This document shows, piece after piece, positions 37,101 to 49,100 of a DNA stretch of 64,000 nt (the stretch's first letter is position 1; the number at the start of each line of letters is the position of its first letter). The notes beneath the pieces were generated by a model. It was not told where the DNA came from. It saw only the letters and a list, made by a program, of their open reading frames with translations, and did no database searches. This DNA comes from Callaeas wilsoni (taxonomy: Eukaryota; Chordata; Aves; Passeriformes; Callaeidae), in contig VWPU01014839.1 in the NCBI GenBank assembly GCA_013398955.1, positions 20,012 to 84,011 on the forward strand, in the 5' to 3' direction. A program made the position numbers and the translations under genes.

Positions 37101-40100
37101 TTGAGGGAAACCCTGTCCTGACTTCACCTTCACAGGTCACCCTCATTTATATACAAACAACCTCTGACAAGTGAAACAAGAGAAGGCATAGCCAGTAGGC
37201 TGCTAACAGAGATCTCATGACAAAGTTTGTCACCAGCATTGTGATGATTTTTTAGTTCTCATACTGAGACTGGCAGAACAAGAACATTCTTAGTGCATCC
37301 ACAAAGTCAGCAACTATTTTTGAGACAATACCTGCTGCAAAACTTACATAGTCTTAGCTCTGTTTGCCTAAAAAAGGATTACAATATCAGAGAAGATAAG
37401 GCAAATTGGATTTTAACTAATTAATCAGTCAATGTCAACTTGGGCATTCCTGAACCATTCAACTGGAATTTTGAATCCAAGTTCAAAACAAATTGCTTTC
37501 CTTTCAGTGCTAACAACATCTAACAGAAACAAACTAACACTTCCCCCCACCCTTTCCTACTGCACACATATACTCTAGGTGTTAAAAGAGAATGCACATT
37601 TCCTGAGGGACACCATCACCATTCTGGAGAAAGGAAGCCCTATTTTCTTTCAGAAGAAGATGTATGTTTTTACATATATATATATATATATGCATACATA
37701 CAAAATCGTTCTGTGTGAAACTGAAGAAAGGTGATAAAATTAAAACTTCTTTTTTTCTATTTAGCTATTTCTCCATCCAAAGGAACAATTTAGGACGAAA
37801 CAAGAAAAATATTTTTCTTAATATCTGGTTTCCTCACATGATCATTAGATGGTTTTCTCTGCAGGTTGAGGAAGCTGATCCTGCCCCTCTCCTCAGCACT
37901 GGAAAGGCCACACCTGGAGTGCTGTGTCCAGTTGTGTGGTCCTCAGTACAAGAGAGACACAGAGCTACGAGGCAGAGTCCACTCCCTCTAGGGAGGGCCG
38001 CTAAGATGATCAAGGCACTGCAGCACCTCTCAGAAGAGGAAAGGCTGAGACAGCCGGCACTGTTCAGCCTGGAGAAGAGATGGCTCAGGAGGATCTCAGC
38101 CATGCACACAAATACCTGAAGGGAGGGTGCAGAGAGGATGGAGCCAGGCTCTCTTCTGTAGTGTCCAGTACCAGGACAAGAGGCAATGGGCACAAACTGA
38201 AATGCAGGAAGCGTTGTCTGAACATCGGGAAACACTTTTCAACTGTGAGAGTGATGGAGCACTGGTACCCATTGTCCAAAGAATTTGCAGAGTCTCCATC
38301 TCTAGAGACACATGAAAGATGCCTGAGCATGGCCCAGAACAACTGGCTCTAGGTGGCCAGGCATGACAAGGTGATGTTGAACAAAATGACCTCCACAGGT
38401 CCCTTCCAACCTCAACCATTCGTAACCCACGAAACAAACCTAACCACTTAATGAAACAAAACCAGTATTATCAAAAACAATTAAGATCTGCTACCGCCTT
38501 TACAAAGACTTGTAATATATTCGACAAATTCAAATAAAGTTTCATGAAAATACAGACTTAGGAGCATGTATTCTCTCAAGAAGATTTATATAAGCATTTG
38601 TTCAAAACAGATGGAGGAGAAAGGTGGACAATGAAGTATTAAACATTAAATTGCAGATATCAACTTCATACTAATTCAAAGAAAGCTGCAGAAATTACTG
38701 AGTCAGTCCTATGTTGGATCGTTATGTAAATGGTTTGGATAAAGAAATTTGAAAGGACAACTCAGGAAATCTCTTTTTGCAAGTCAAAAGACAACTCTCC
38801 TAATTATGCTGGAAACTTTGGGCTAGGCACTGAGGTTTTTATCAGAATCAAAAAAACCCCCATTTTTCTTTAAGCAAAATTCTAACCAAGGTCCAAATCA
38901 AAAATTTTACAGTAGAGGCACTGATTGGTCCACAAAAACTGAAGGAATTAAAAGCAATTCCATTGTTTTTCTGTGCTGTGCTATTTAAAACAATGCATTG
39001 CTAACGGACTAAAACACAAAAGCATTAATTTACAAAATTATGATGCAAGGAATGGAGATGAAAGAAGCTGGTGTATTTTTTCTCCTATCATCAATATTTT
39101 GAACAGTAAAACTATCTAGTTATTACAATGGCAGACTTTACTTTAAAACCTTCACTCCATACCATTCATGAGTAATACCCGACCTGCGGACTAATGGAGA
39201 AAGACTTTCATTGTCTGTGGATAAGCTGCAAATTTCATCTCTCTCACCTTAGCGAATCAATTCTCTGCTTCTCTACCACTAAAGTTTCTGAGTACCTGTG
39301 GAGTACAGCAATATGTAATGTCTTACAGATGTCAAGACATAGGCTTTATTAACCAGAAGAGACACAAAAAAGTTCAGGGTTAAGGGTACATGACTTTCTA
39401 ACAGCGAAAAGGTTAAAATTGGGGTAACAGACAAAAGAAGACAATATACACTTTCTTCAGTTTAGAGGTAATACTGGCTTTTAGGCACCTATGTGCTTTT
39501 ACCTCAGACAGTCTAGAAGTATAGTGTAGATTTAAATTAGACTTTGCATTCATTTACAGTAGGTTTGACTAATACTATTAAATATCTATTTACTTACAGT
39601 AAAACAGTAAAATTTCCAGAAAAGCCTAAAAAAGTCAAATTAAAATAAGAAGTAAATACGTAATAAATACTTAAATCTCTTTAAGACACATATTATTTGT
39701 GAGAAGTTCTAGATGGATATTAATACCATTTTCTCAGCAAAGTAACCTTCAGATTGAGAGCGTAGTTTATCAAAAGTTTGTGCTGAAAGCTGCTTTGGAC
39801 AACCAAGATTTCTCCTCTGCCCCATGGATCGCTTTTGCTTCTGTGTGACCCTCTGAGAGACAGAATACTGAACCATGTAAAGGAACACACGAAGGTAAAA
39901 AAAAAAAATCCAGAAAAAAACCTGTTGTTTTTAACCCAGTTCATTTCCTCAGTATAGTTTATTTTATAACTTGACACCAGCTGGAGAGACACAGCCAAAG
40001 AAGCTGCTGTAAGACAAGCCTGTGCACTGAGAGAACAGGGACTGCTTAAGCTGCCTGTGCTACCAAAAGAAATGCTTGTCAAGCGACAGCTTCAGCACTT

Positions 40101-43100
40101 TTGCAGCCAACTTTCCAACACAGTCCTTCTTGTCTGTCTCAACACTTCAAATAAACAGGGATCTAAAAAGAGGATTGTTTTGATTCTGTTGTATCCTTCT
40201 GTATGTGATTACTAACACCTGCTGCAAAAGTTTGAACTGTGGTTTTCTACAAAATAGAATCTAAACAAGGACACAAGTATATCACCACACTATACACAAC
40301 TAGACATCTACTATAAACCTGAGCTAGCTTAGAACAGGAAACCTAAAAGGCAAATACTCCAATATAGCAGGGCAAATATCTTTGTCATTGGATTGCTTGC
40401 AAATCTCTTATCTGAGCAAGGTCATGTTTTTGTGATAAAATAATGAAAGAAATTTCTAAGCAAGCATACGATGAAACTGTGCTGGAAATGAAGTATGACT
40501 AGGGAATATTTTAAAAACCCAAAGAATGATTGGTGCACCTGCCTAGATTCTTTTCTACTTGATGAAAAAAATTTTATATCAGTTGCAATACTTCTAACAG
40601 AAAAAAGCTTTCATTCCCCTTCCACATGTATCTACACCTTGGACCAAACTCTGATTTCGTACTATTACATATGCAAGGCCTGATCAGTTAAATCTTTCTC
40701 TTGCTCTGTATGGGCAAAGCAGATGCCTCTTTCCCATTTCACAAGCGACTTAGCAAACATGCCATTACATAAGTCTCTGACTGAGGAACATTTCTTCTCT
40801 TCTGGGGCTTTAGGTGCATATCCAGTCACACTTCCATGCAATGACAGCATGAAACCCACAAACATATCTTTTTTCTGGGAAGAACCTGGCATGCTGGCTG
40901 GGAGGAAAACACTGCTTGCTACCCAGGCCTCATCAATGCACATCAGCCTCACAGTCTGCACACAGATGAAAAATCTAGGACAAAGAGGAAATCTCCATGT
41001 TCTCAGAGAACACAGCAGGCAGCAAGAAACACATGCCAAATAAAAAATAAAGGGGGAAGAAAGCACCCCAAATAAGCCAGTATCTAACTTCTTTACATGT
41101 CCTCTTTACAATCCTTTTCTGCATGAGGGGATATTGTTCTGTACTGCTCCCAGTCGGGTCTGCCTGCCAGTTAGAGGTGGCCTTCTCAGCACATGGCTGA
41201 TTGTGTCCTTCAAGCAACACAAATGATGATGGCTCTTCCTGAGTCAGTACTGATGCCACTTCTTCACAGAAAACAGCAACAGTGAAAATAACTGTTTGCC
41301 ATCACTTCACTTTTGATTTTCTTGATTTTTTCCTACTGATCTAAATTTTCAATGAATATATCGCTTCAGACATTACCTTCATATCTATTTCTGTACCGTG
41401 GATCTGCTGAGCTACAGTTTTGATGATTCCAATGACAATATCCTGCAGACCTTCTCTTTCGGAATAGTAATGCAGAATGAGTCCCTTCCCCTTCTCCGCG
41501 TCAGTGCATCTAAAGGAAGGGGCTCGCATACCCGGGTAAATAGTAGCGAGGTGGTCATGCAAAGCATCCAGGTTCTGGAAGAAGAAATTAAAAACATGAT
41601 TATAAGGCATTCCCTTACTATCTATGAAGAAAGTAAGCACATCTTTTGTCCAGTCTGAACATCCCTTTCTCCTATTGCTCATACTTCTACACATTTGCCT
41701 TATTCTCTGTAGAACTGTCATCACAGCAGGCTTTCCGGTAGCCCGAAATGTTCTACCTACCGTGGCAACTTTTGAACAATGAATGGCATAAAAATTACGA
41801 CTATTATAAATTATTCCAGATAGTAAGAAGTCGTGCTTGATTATGCTATATTTTGAAACATTCAGATGATAAGACCTTCTGTGTGATTCTCAGTCTGGTA
41901 CCTCATCCAGTTTCATTCCTTCCAATTCTAGTCTCTATAATCTCCTCTTCAAATATTAATTCAGGAGTCAAATACAAATAAGCATGTCTGAATAAACATA
42001 AATCTTTCTCCTTATTATCAATGAAAAAGCCTCGTTCTGACGTCATAACAACCAAGTTTATAGGGCCTGACAAAGTTTCAAATTTTAAAGTAAAAATTTA
42101 AATGCTTGAAAGACCAACATCAAATATATATTTTCTTTGACAATAATTGAAAAACTCCAGAGAATAAACAGAAATATCACAGCTGCTGTAATAATATATC
42201 AGAGAAAGTTGTTTAGGAAAGGGAAGAGATCTTTTTTTTTTCCCTGCTACTGTCCTGGACATCTCATGTATTTAACTTTAAATCTTAACCAGACAAACTG
42301 TGATCCGGAGAGGAAACCTAAATTATAAACTGATAGACATACCTAATAAGGACATTAAAGAGAACAGTGAGATCAAAATCACACTTAAAACACAACACTA
42401 GATTGAACTTTGATTGTGCAGGCTCCAAGGCTCCAATTATCAAGGCTCCAAGTTGCTATTTACTGTACATTTAACATAGAAAGAGTAACCTACTTTTCAG
42501 GATAGTGTTGCAACCCACAATTTTTAATTTATGTTGTAAAATTCATACAACTCCTTTACATCTTAAGTCCAGAACATTACTACATATTTTAAATGTTGTT
42601 CTCTCACTGCCCTGCAAGTGACTGCTACCACCAGGCTTTGCGTATCATTTTCTGCCAACATAGGAAGTGAAGTGAAAATATTTTCAGTGTGCTGTCTGGG
42701 AAATTCTCCACCTTTCATGAGCATCTGTCGATCATCAGATTTGTGGAAGCATACTGAAATTGATTTCATGTGAGCTGTGAAGTGCTTGAACAGCTGCCTC
42801 TTCTCCTGGAGACCTCCAGACAAAATGACACTCTTAGCAATGAATTCCGTGGGATGCACTTAGCCTGGAATTTCCTCCTTCAGTTTTTTAGTTTGTTTCA
42901 AATTCATGTTTTTGTTGCTATATCAACATTTCCAAATTAGAACATGAAGAGGCAATGATCTGGGAGTCAATTCATTCCAGCTGTTAGTGGGCATTGACAA
43001 AAAACCATAATGCTTGAAGGCAAATTCTGTAAGAACTTCGCAGGATTCTAGACAATGAAATTGGAAGAGATTGCTTTGAAAGAGTGTGGATGAGAAAAGA

Positions 43101-46100
43101 GCAAGAGAGATGACTGGCTCTGAAAGATTGCCCCGCCATCTCCTTAATTTGATGCAGAACTGTAGTTTCAGTACATATGCCTCAGAAACAGCCGGGATAT
43201 ATTGACCTTTTGGAAAAAAACTCTTAGGGAGATATATAGGAAGAAACTATAATCTTTCAGTTACACAGTCACCAGCTGAAGAATTTCAAATGGGGAATGG
43301 CCAACGTCAAGCACAGAATTTTCATAAGATGGTTGTCCAAGTATTAACATTTAAGTCTGGCACAAGTGTGACTAACAACTGGCAGCAGCCCCATTCTGCA
43401 AAACCACTTTTCCACCCTTCTACTCCTTTACTACTAACTTGGTCAAAGCAGTGTCACAGGTGAAGTCCACGTGATATGTCCCTCAGTTTTTACTCTCTAA
43501 TCTTCCAGAGTGGGGGACTTACAGCTCACTGTATTCAAAACCTCACTCCGACACATAGTCAAGGAGTAGACATGTTTTTCCAGATCAAGGAGCTGAAATC
43601 GCTCCTAGATCTAGACACTGTCATTGTTACTCCTACTCCTATTTTTTCGTTGTGTTTGATCCATTCTAAATTGATATTGCAGCTTCTCAAAGAACAAACG
43701 TCTTTTTTATAGTATGTTCACCTGCTGTGAGGCAGAGGTGTAGTCAGGTACAGATTATAATAGGCTAAGCTCTCTCCCTGATTTCTTGGCGCCTAGACTG
43801 CTCAGATGTATGCCAGAGCTTGTGCTGGGACCAAAGAACCAATTCTAGAGCTTTGAGGAACAGTTATCAGCTCCATGGTGAAACACAATGGAATCTCCAA
43901 GCAAGAACAAGCAGTCAATCTAAATGGGGCTGATCTCGGTCTGTCTGAAAGTGAGAGTTGTGGTTGGCACCTGAAATACAAAGATACGCTGTTCAGTGCT
44001 ATGTGCTACACAGCACCTGGAAACTTATCTAAAAGAGGAGTTAGTCCCCTGAATTTTACTGCACTGCAATCAGAAAAATCACATGTAAACAATTCCTTAA
44101 ATGAGAGAACTAACCACTTTGATTTTCATTCAATAGAAAGCTACTAAACTGAACATAAAAGCACACTTCGGGTTTCTTAGGAGGTACCTCTTTTCACACT
44201 GCTTCTCTTTGGCACAGTGTCTTTCAACATGATTTGCAAATTTTCCATGCTTGTGTTTTTCACATGAAGTATAAATATTTGATTTAGTTGCCCTTTTTAT
44301 TTTCCTCATTCATGAAGCTTGAAGTACCTGTGTTTCAACTATGAATAAACTAAATTTTCTTGAGATGTCAAATGAAACAGAACATAAGTATGAGATTTAT
44401 TTTCATATATTTTAAAAAGCTGCAGTTCTCAATTACCTTGTATATATCCTCAACTTGTAGACATTTCAAGAAGCATCTTTTGGAACTCTATTATGTATTT
44501 TAAGAATCTGAGAAAAGTTTGGGACATTAAACCCAATCTGCACCTATTTTTGTAACAGGTATATGAAGCAGTTTCCTGACCTAATATGACTGTTGGAAGA
44601 TGCAAAAGTAATAAATCACAGATAATGTTGATTTTCCATTGTAATAAAAAGCTAAAAAGTACACTTCTGGAACAGCTATTAATACATTAGTCCTGTTAAC
44701 ATTTAGAGAAGTATATAATAGCCAATGTCATCTGTTAACACTGAAATTCAAACAAAGCAGCTTAAAATGCTGTCATTAGAAGAACAGAAATGTAAGCTCT
44801 TTCCACTTTTATAGATGTTTGGTGTGTATAACCAACATGTCCAGTCCTTTCACCAGCACATGTGGTAAGGAATGAAAAGAGAAGTATATTATATGGAAAA
44901 GGGCATGAGGGAAAGCAAATAGTATCTGTATTTCTGGCCCGTACATGAGTAACCAAAGTGATGACACAATGGGCCAGCTACACCTTTTTTTCCTTCCCTA
45001 TTCTTGCTCAACCTCAGCCATAACTTCAGTACATGAGTTATCTCTAGAAATTACTTTTTTCTGAAGGCTTGCTTTGAGAGCAGCCTGTGAATGAAGCTAT
45101 GAAGGATAAAGGATGTCACATCCCATAGACAGACAGTGGTTTACAGATCACTCATGATATGCACATGTTGGAACATCCACATACCCTGTCTGCCCAGTAA
45201 CTACAGTTCGTGGGATTCATAATAGAAGTCTGGGTTGACTGCATCTAGGATGCTCTCGAATGAAGCAGGTTTTGGGGCAGGTAGTGAGACACACAAGGAA
45301 ATATTCAAGTAATCAAGCAAACTATGATTCTTTTTCCCTTAATGCTGGAGAGATTATAAGGGTACAGATGACAAGGGGCCGCTACATTTTCAGAGAAAAT
45401 CAATGGTTTTGACAGTCAGCTTTTGGGCAATCTCCAGTTCAATGCTTTTAACCTCAATTACAGTACACAGCTCTCTCCAAGAGTGATAAAGATTGTGAAT
45501 CTTAAATACAAAGTGCTTACAGAAGTGAACAATCTTCAGGTGACAAAAAAGGGAAGGACATTTTTCTACACTTTAGAGAAGACTCTACATTTCTTCCATG
45601 CTATTAAAAAATCATTTTCATTTTTTGTTAATAGTGCAGTATCATGCTGTTCTGCAGTATCCCACACTCAGTTCATGGATGAAAGACAACACCTTAAGCT
45701 GTTACAAGCCCTAGCTCTGTACATATATCCAGTATCTATAATTAGTCAGAGATAATAGAAGAAATATCCTAAAAATCTGAAAATCACATTTTCTGTTACT
45801 ATAAACAAGGTAAGTCTTTCCACTTAACACATGCCACCCCCCCAGTTTGTTGCATATGAATACTCCTGCTCAAAACTTCTCTTTGGAATTTCAAATTAAG
45901 TTTCTGCTGACTATGCCATAATTCTGTCTGGTATCTGAAACTATTTGGCACAAAATTCTTACCTGCAAAAACTCTCTGACATTTGAGCCCAAGACACGTA
46001 GAATTGTATCATAACCAGATTCTTGACAAAACACAAAAAACATCTTCCCAAACATTTGAAGAATTTCCCCAGCATTTAGATCTAGTTAAAACAGGAAAAT

Positions 46101-49100
46101 ATGATTCAGTCCAAACACTGTAGCTCGTGCACTTGCTTATTTTTTCACTCTTGTGTTCATAAACAAGAAAGACTGTAACTAAACACTAATCCAGTAGGTC
46201 AAGAAGCAAGATTCAGGGTTCATATGGCAAATACTGAGTATCCGATATAGGAATTTCACTAGGGTTTACCAATTACCATTATTACTTCACCACATTGTAC
46301 ATTTCACACACGTAGAGCATTTAGATTTTGATACAGAAAAATGAATCACTTCTTGAAAATAAAGGAACTTGGTTGTTAGTAGTGCTCGCCTCAGCAGTTA
46401 ATTCTAATTTACAATAGCATAAAACCACATCAGCTGCTCCAATTCAACATTACTACAGTCATCAGTCTTATAGATTCTTGGCTAATTACTGATGCAGAAC
46501 AATTTCATTCCGCACTTGGGTCTGCAGATAAAATAATGCTGATGAGCAAAATTCTACCTTTTAAATTCCAGACCAGAGCTGCAATGACTGAAAATGAATG
46601 CAACCCAAATCAATGGCTGATATGCAAGTAAATGAAATGTGTCCATGCCACATACATTTCTGTAACTCAGCATTGTTCTTCAGGGGAGATCAAGGATACA
46701 TTCATTCATTCTTTCATTCATTGCTCTTGCAGCAGTGGTTGAAACTTGCATGTATTGGAAGGCAGTTGCAGTAAGAAGTTGTTACTTTACGACTGCTTGT
46801 AACACTGCCCGTACTCTGTGGATAAGGTATATTTCTCCAGTTTAAGATGGAATACTTTGGAAGTAATAAAAATAATTTCAAGCAATAAAAGGAGTAAAAT
46901 TTTCTTAGAGAAATAAAAGAAATACAATTCTTTCTTGTAAAATTTTAAAGCCATTCTCTCTTTGACCAATACTCCATTTTTACTTCCTCTGTGCTAAATC
47001 CTGTTCCTCTCTGCTACACAGATTTGGGGGGCAGGAGGGGTATTGCTTTTCTTGTGATGAATGGGCAAAGAAGATATCTGTATTACTTACTAAGGACTTT
47101 GCTTGCAGCTGCAACGAGGTCATAGGTTTTGGAATCATCGTAAATTATTCTGACCAGAAACTGTCCTTCTTCATCCAGCTGTGCCTCCTTCCTAAAAAGA
47201 AAACAGAATAAAATCTTTTTGCTTGAGGGAAAAGCACCATATGGATAAAAGTCTTTTAAACGAAATAAGTTTGTAGAGTTATTTAAGATAGAAAATTAGA
47301 AATAAATTTGTTCCATATCTCAGTCATTAGTGTACAATACAAATATTTCAGACCACAAATGTTCTGAAAAGAATAATTATCTATAAGAAAATAAACATGA
47401 TTTTTCAGTACAGAGCCTCAAAGAGAAGTTGCTGTAATAATAAAGGCACAATTTGCATTTCAAAATAAGAGAATATCCAATAATGCAGCCCATGGTGGGT
47501 TCTTTTAACACTTCTAAACCTTTTTCATTCCATCACATTTTAATTACATTTTATTTACAAAAGGCGTGGGATGTTTCTAACAACGTTTGCACATATGTCC
47601 AAAGGGGAATTTAAAAGACAGATGCAGGTACCAAATCAAATATCTTTTTTCAGAATTCTGCACATGCCCAGTAAATAGGAAGGAAAAGGATGCTAGGATT
47701 TTGCAAGGCCTTGTTCTCACATTGCACATCAATTCTCATGTGTAAAGTGTCACTACTTAGCTAAAGCACAATAAAAATATACATTTCTTCACTAAAGGAA
47801 ACAACTGCCAACCTCAGGTTTAAATCAAGATTCATATGTATGTCCAGTGCACACTTACTACTGCTACTAAGTAAAACACCGAAACAAAATGACTACTTTG
47901 TTTTTCTTCAACTTGAATATCGAGTCAGCAGTTTGTCCAAAAGGCAACACAAATCTGCAAGCTATTTTTTTTTTACCGAGGAAACCACGTTGATCCCCAA
48001 ACAACGAACCGTCGTGCCTTCTGAGCTTTGCATTTGGCAAAGTGAGTTACTAGGGAGGGCCCATGAGTGCCCTTCTCCCTGTTTTACCCTGTCTGCACAG
48101 CACGGGAGCCAGGCCACGGGTGCTGCAGCAGTGGCTGAGTCCCAGCTCTTGGCAGGAGCACAGGGAGCACCTTCCTGGGCAGGCAGAGCCAGGACACTGA
48201 ACAGCCAGCTGCCCACGGGGCTGGTCCTGCTGCGCACGGGGCATGCCAATGGTCACGGCCCTGTCTCTGCTCACTTTCAAGTAAAGTGATATTCTGTATT
48301 TGCTCTTATTTCCCTCGCAAATTCTCCTTCAGCAGATGAGGAGATGTGTAGAGAGGCCTGCTGTGTTCTCCGATGAAGTCGTGCCCTGTTCATTGAAGCC
48401 CTCGTGTGGAAAATGATCACAGCCTCCTTTCTCAGTATGTTTTTTAAAACAGGTGTTCGTTCACCTCCTGTGATGTTATCTACAATGACTCTCTACAGAG
48501 ACAGTGTGCTTTGCAGAAATAGTGACGAAAGAGGAGACATTTGTACAAGAGAGTATATTAATACGCCGGCACGCTGGCCGGGCTGGGGGAGCCGCAGCTT
48601 GGTCCGGAATGTCCAACACAAAGGGAGAACGCCCCGGGGCACCTCGGTGCCTCGCTTGCCAGCCTGCCAGCCCGTGCGGTAGAGGGCACGGAGCCCAGCG
48701 GGCCTGGGGCTTATGGATAGCCCAGGCGTGGCCAGAAACAGATGAGCAGAGGTGGCAACTGCAGGCGATATTCCAAGGGTTTATTGTAGGAGCTCCCTCG
48801 AAGGGGACCAGATGCGAAGAGGACAAGACAAGAGACTGAGAGGCTTTTTAAAGGGATACAGGGAAGGGGGCGGGGATGACATAGCAGGGACCTATAGGAA
48901 GAGGAGAAAGGTGGGACAGGTCAGGATACCTTTCCTTAGGGAATACAAGGGGTGTCTGTCAATCGTAGACCGAACCGCCCCTCAGGAATCCTAGGAATTC
49001 AAAGGTAGAAGCCATCTTCACAGAAAGGGGTTTTTAGTCTTTGGTACCAGCCCACCAAACCTCTTTTTCTGGGCTCTGTGGCCCCCTGGTTGGTTCATTC

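Larger units (their letters stand above)
32790..41376 (-). other. GUCY1B1 intron 5, 8.6 kb
   Basis: GT-AG intron. It contains an AT microsatellite (37674-37691) and a CR1 fragment (37862-38424). The rest is AT-rich unique sequence. A cluster of overlapping ORFs in both directions at about 40665-41259 (94-133 codons) lies directly next to exon 5 but shows no family resemblance, and I do not call a gene there. Confidence 0.8.

Noticed and set aside
37664..38437. ORFs of up to 151 codons in several frames in GUCY1B1 intron 5
   Set aside because: They overlap a CR1 fragment and are repeat-derived.
40665..41259. Cluster of 94-133 codon ORFs in both orientations next to exon 5
   Set aside because: No similarity to any family I know, no splice continuity with GUCY1B1 frames, and mutually overlapping on both strands. 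Treated as chance.
47840..48289. 149-codon plus-strand ORF through the GC-rich patch
   Set aside because: The open frame is explained by GC-rich composition; opposing frames are equally open and none resembles a known protein.
48476..48994. ORFs of 80-116 codons over the 48556-49106 element
   Set aside because: They run over LTR sequence, which is non-coding; frames on both strands overlap.
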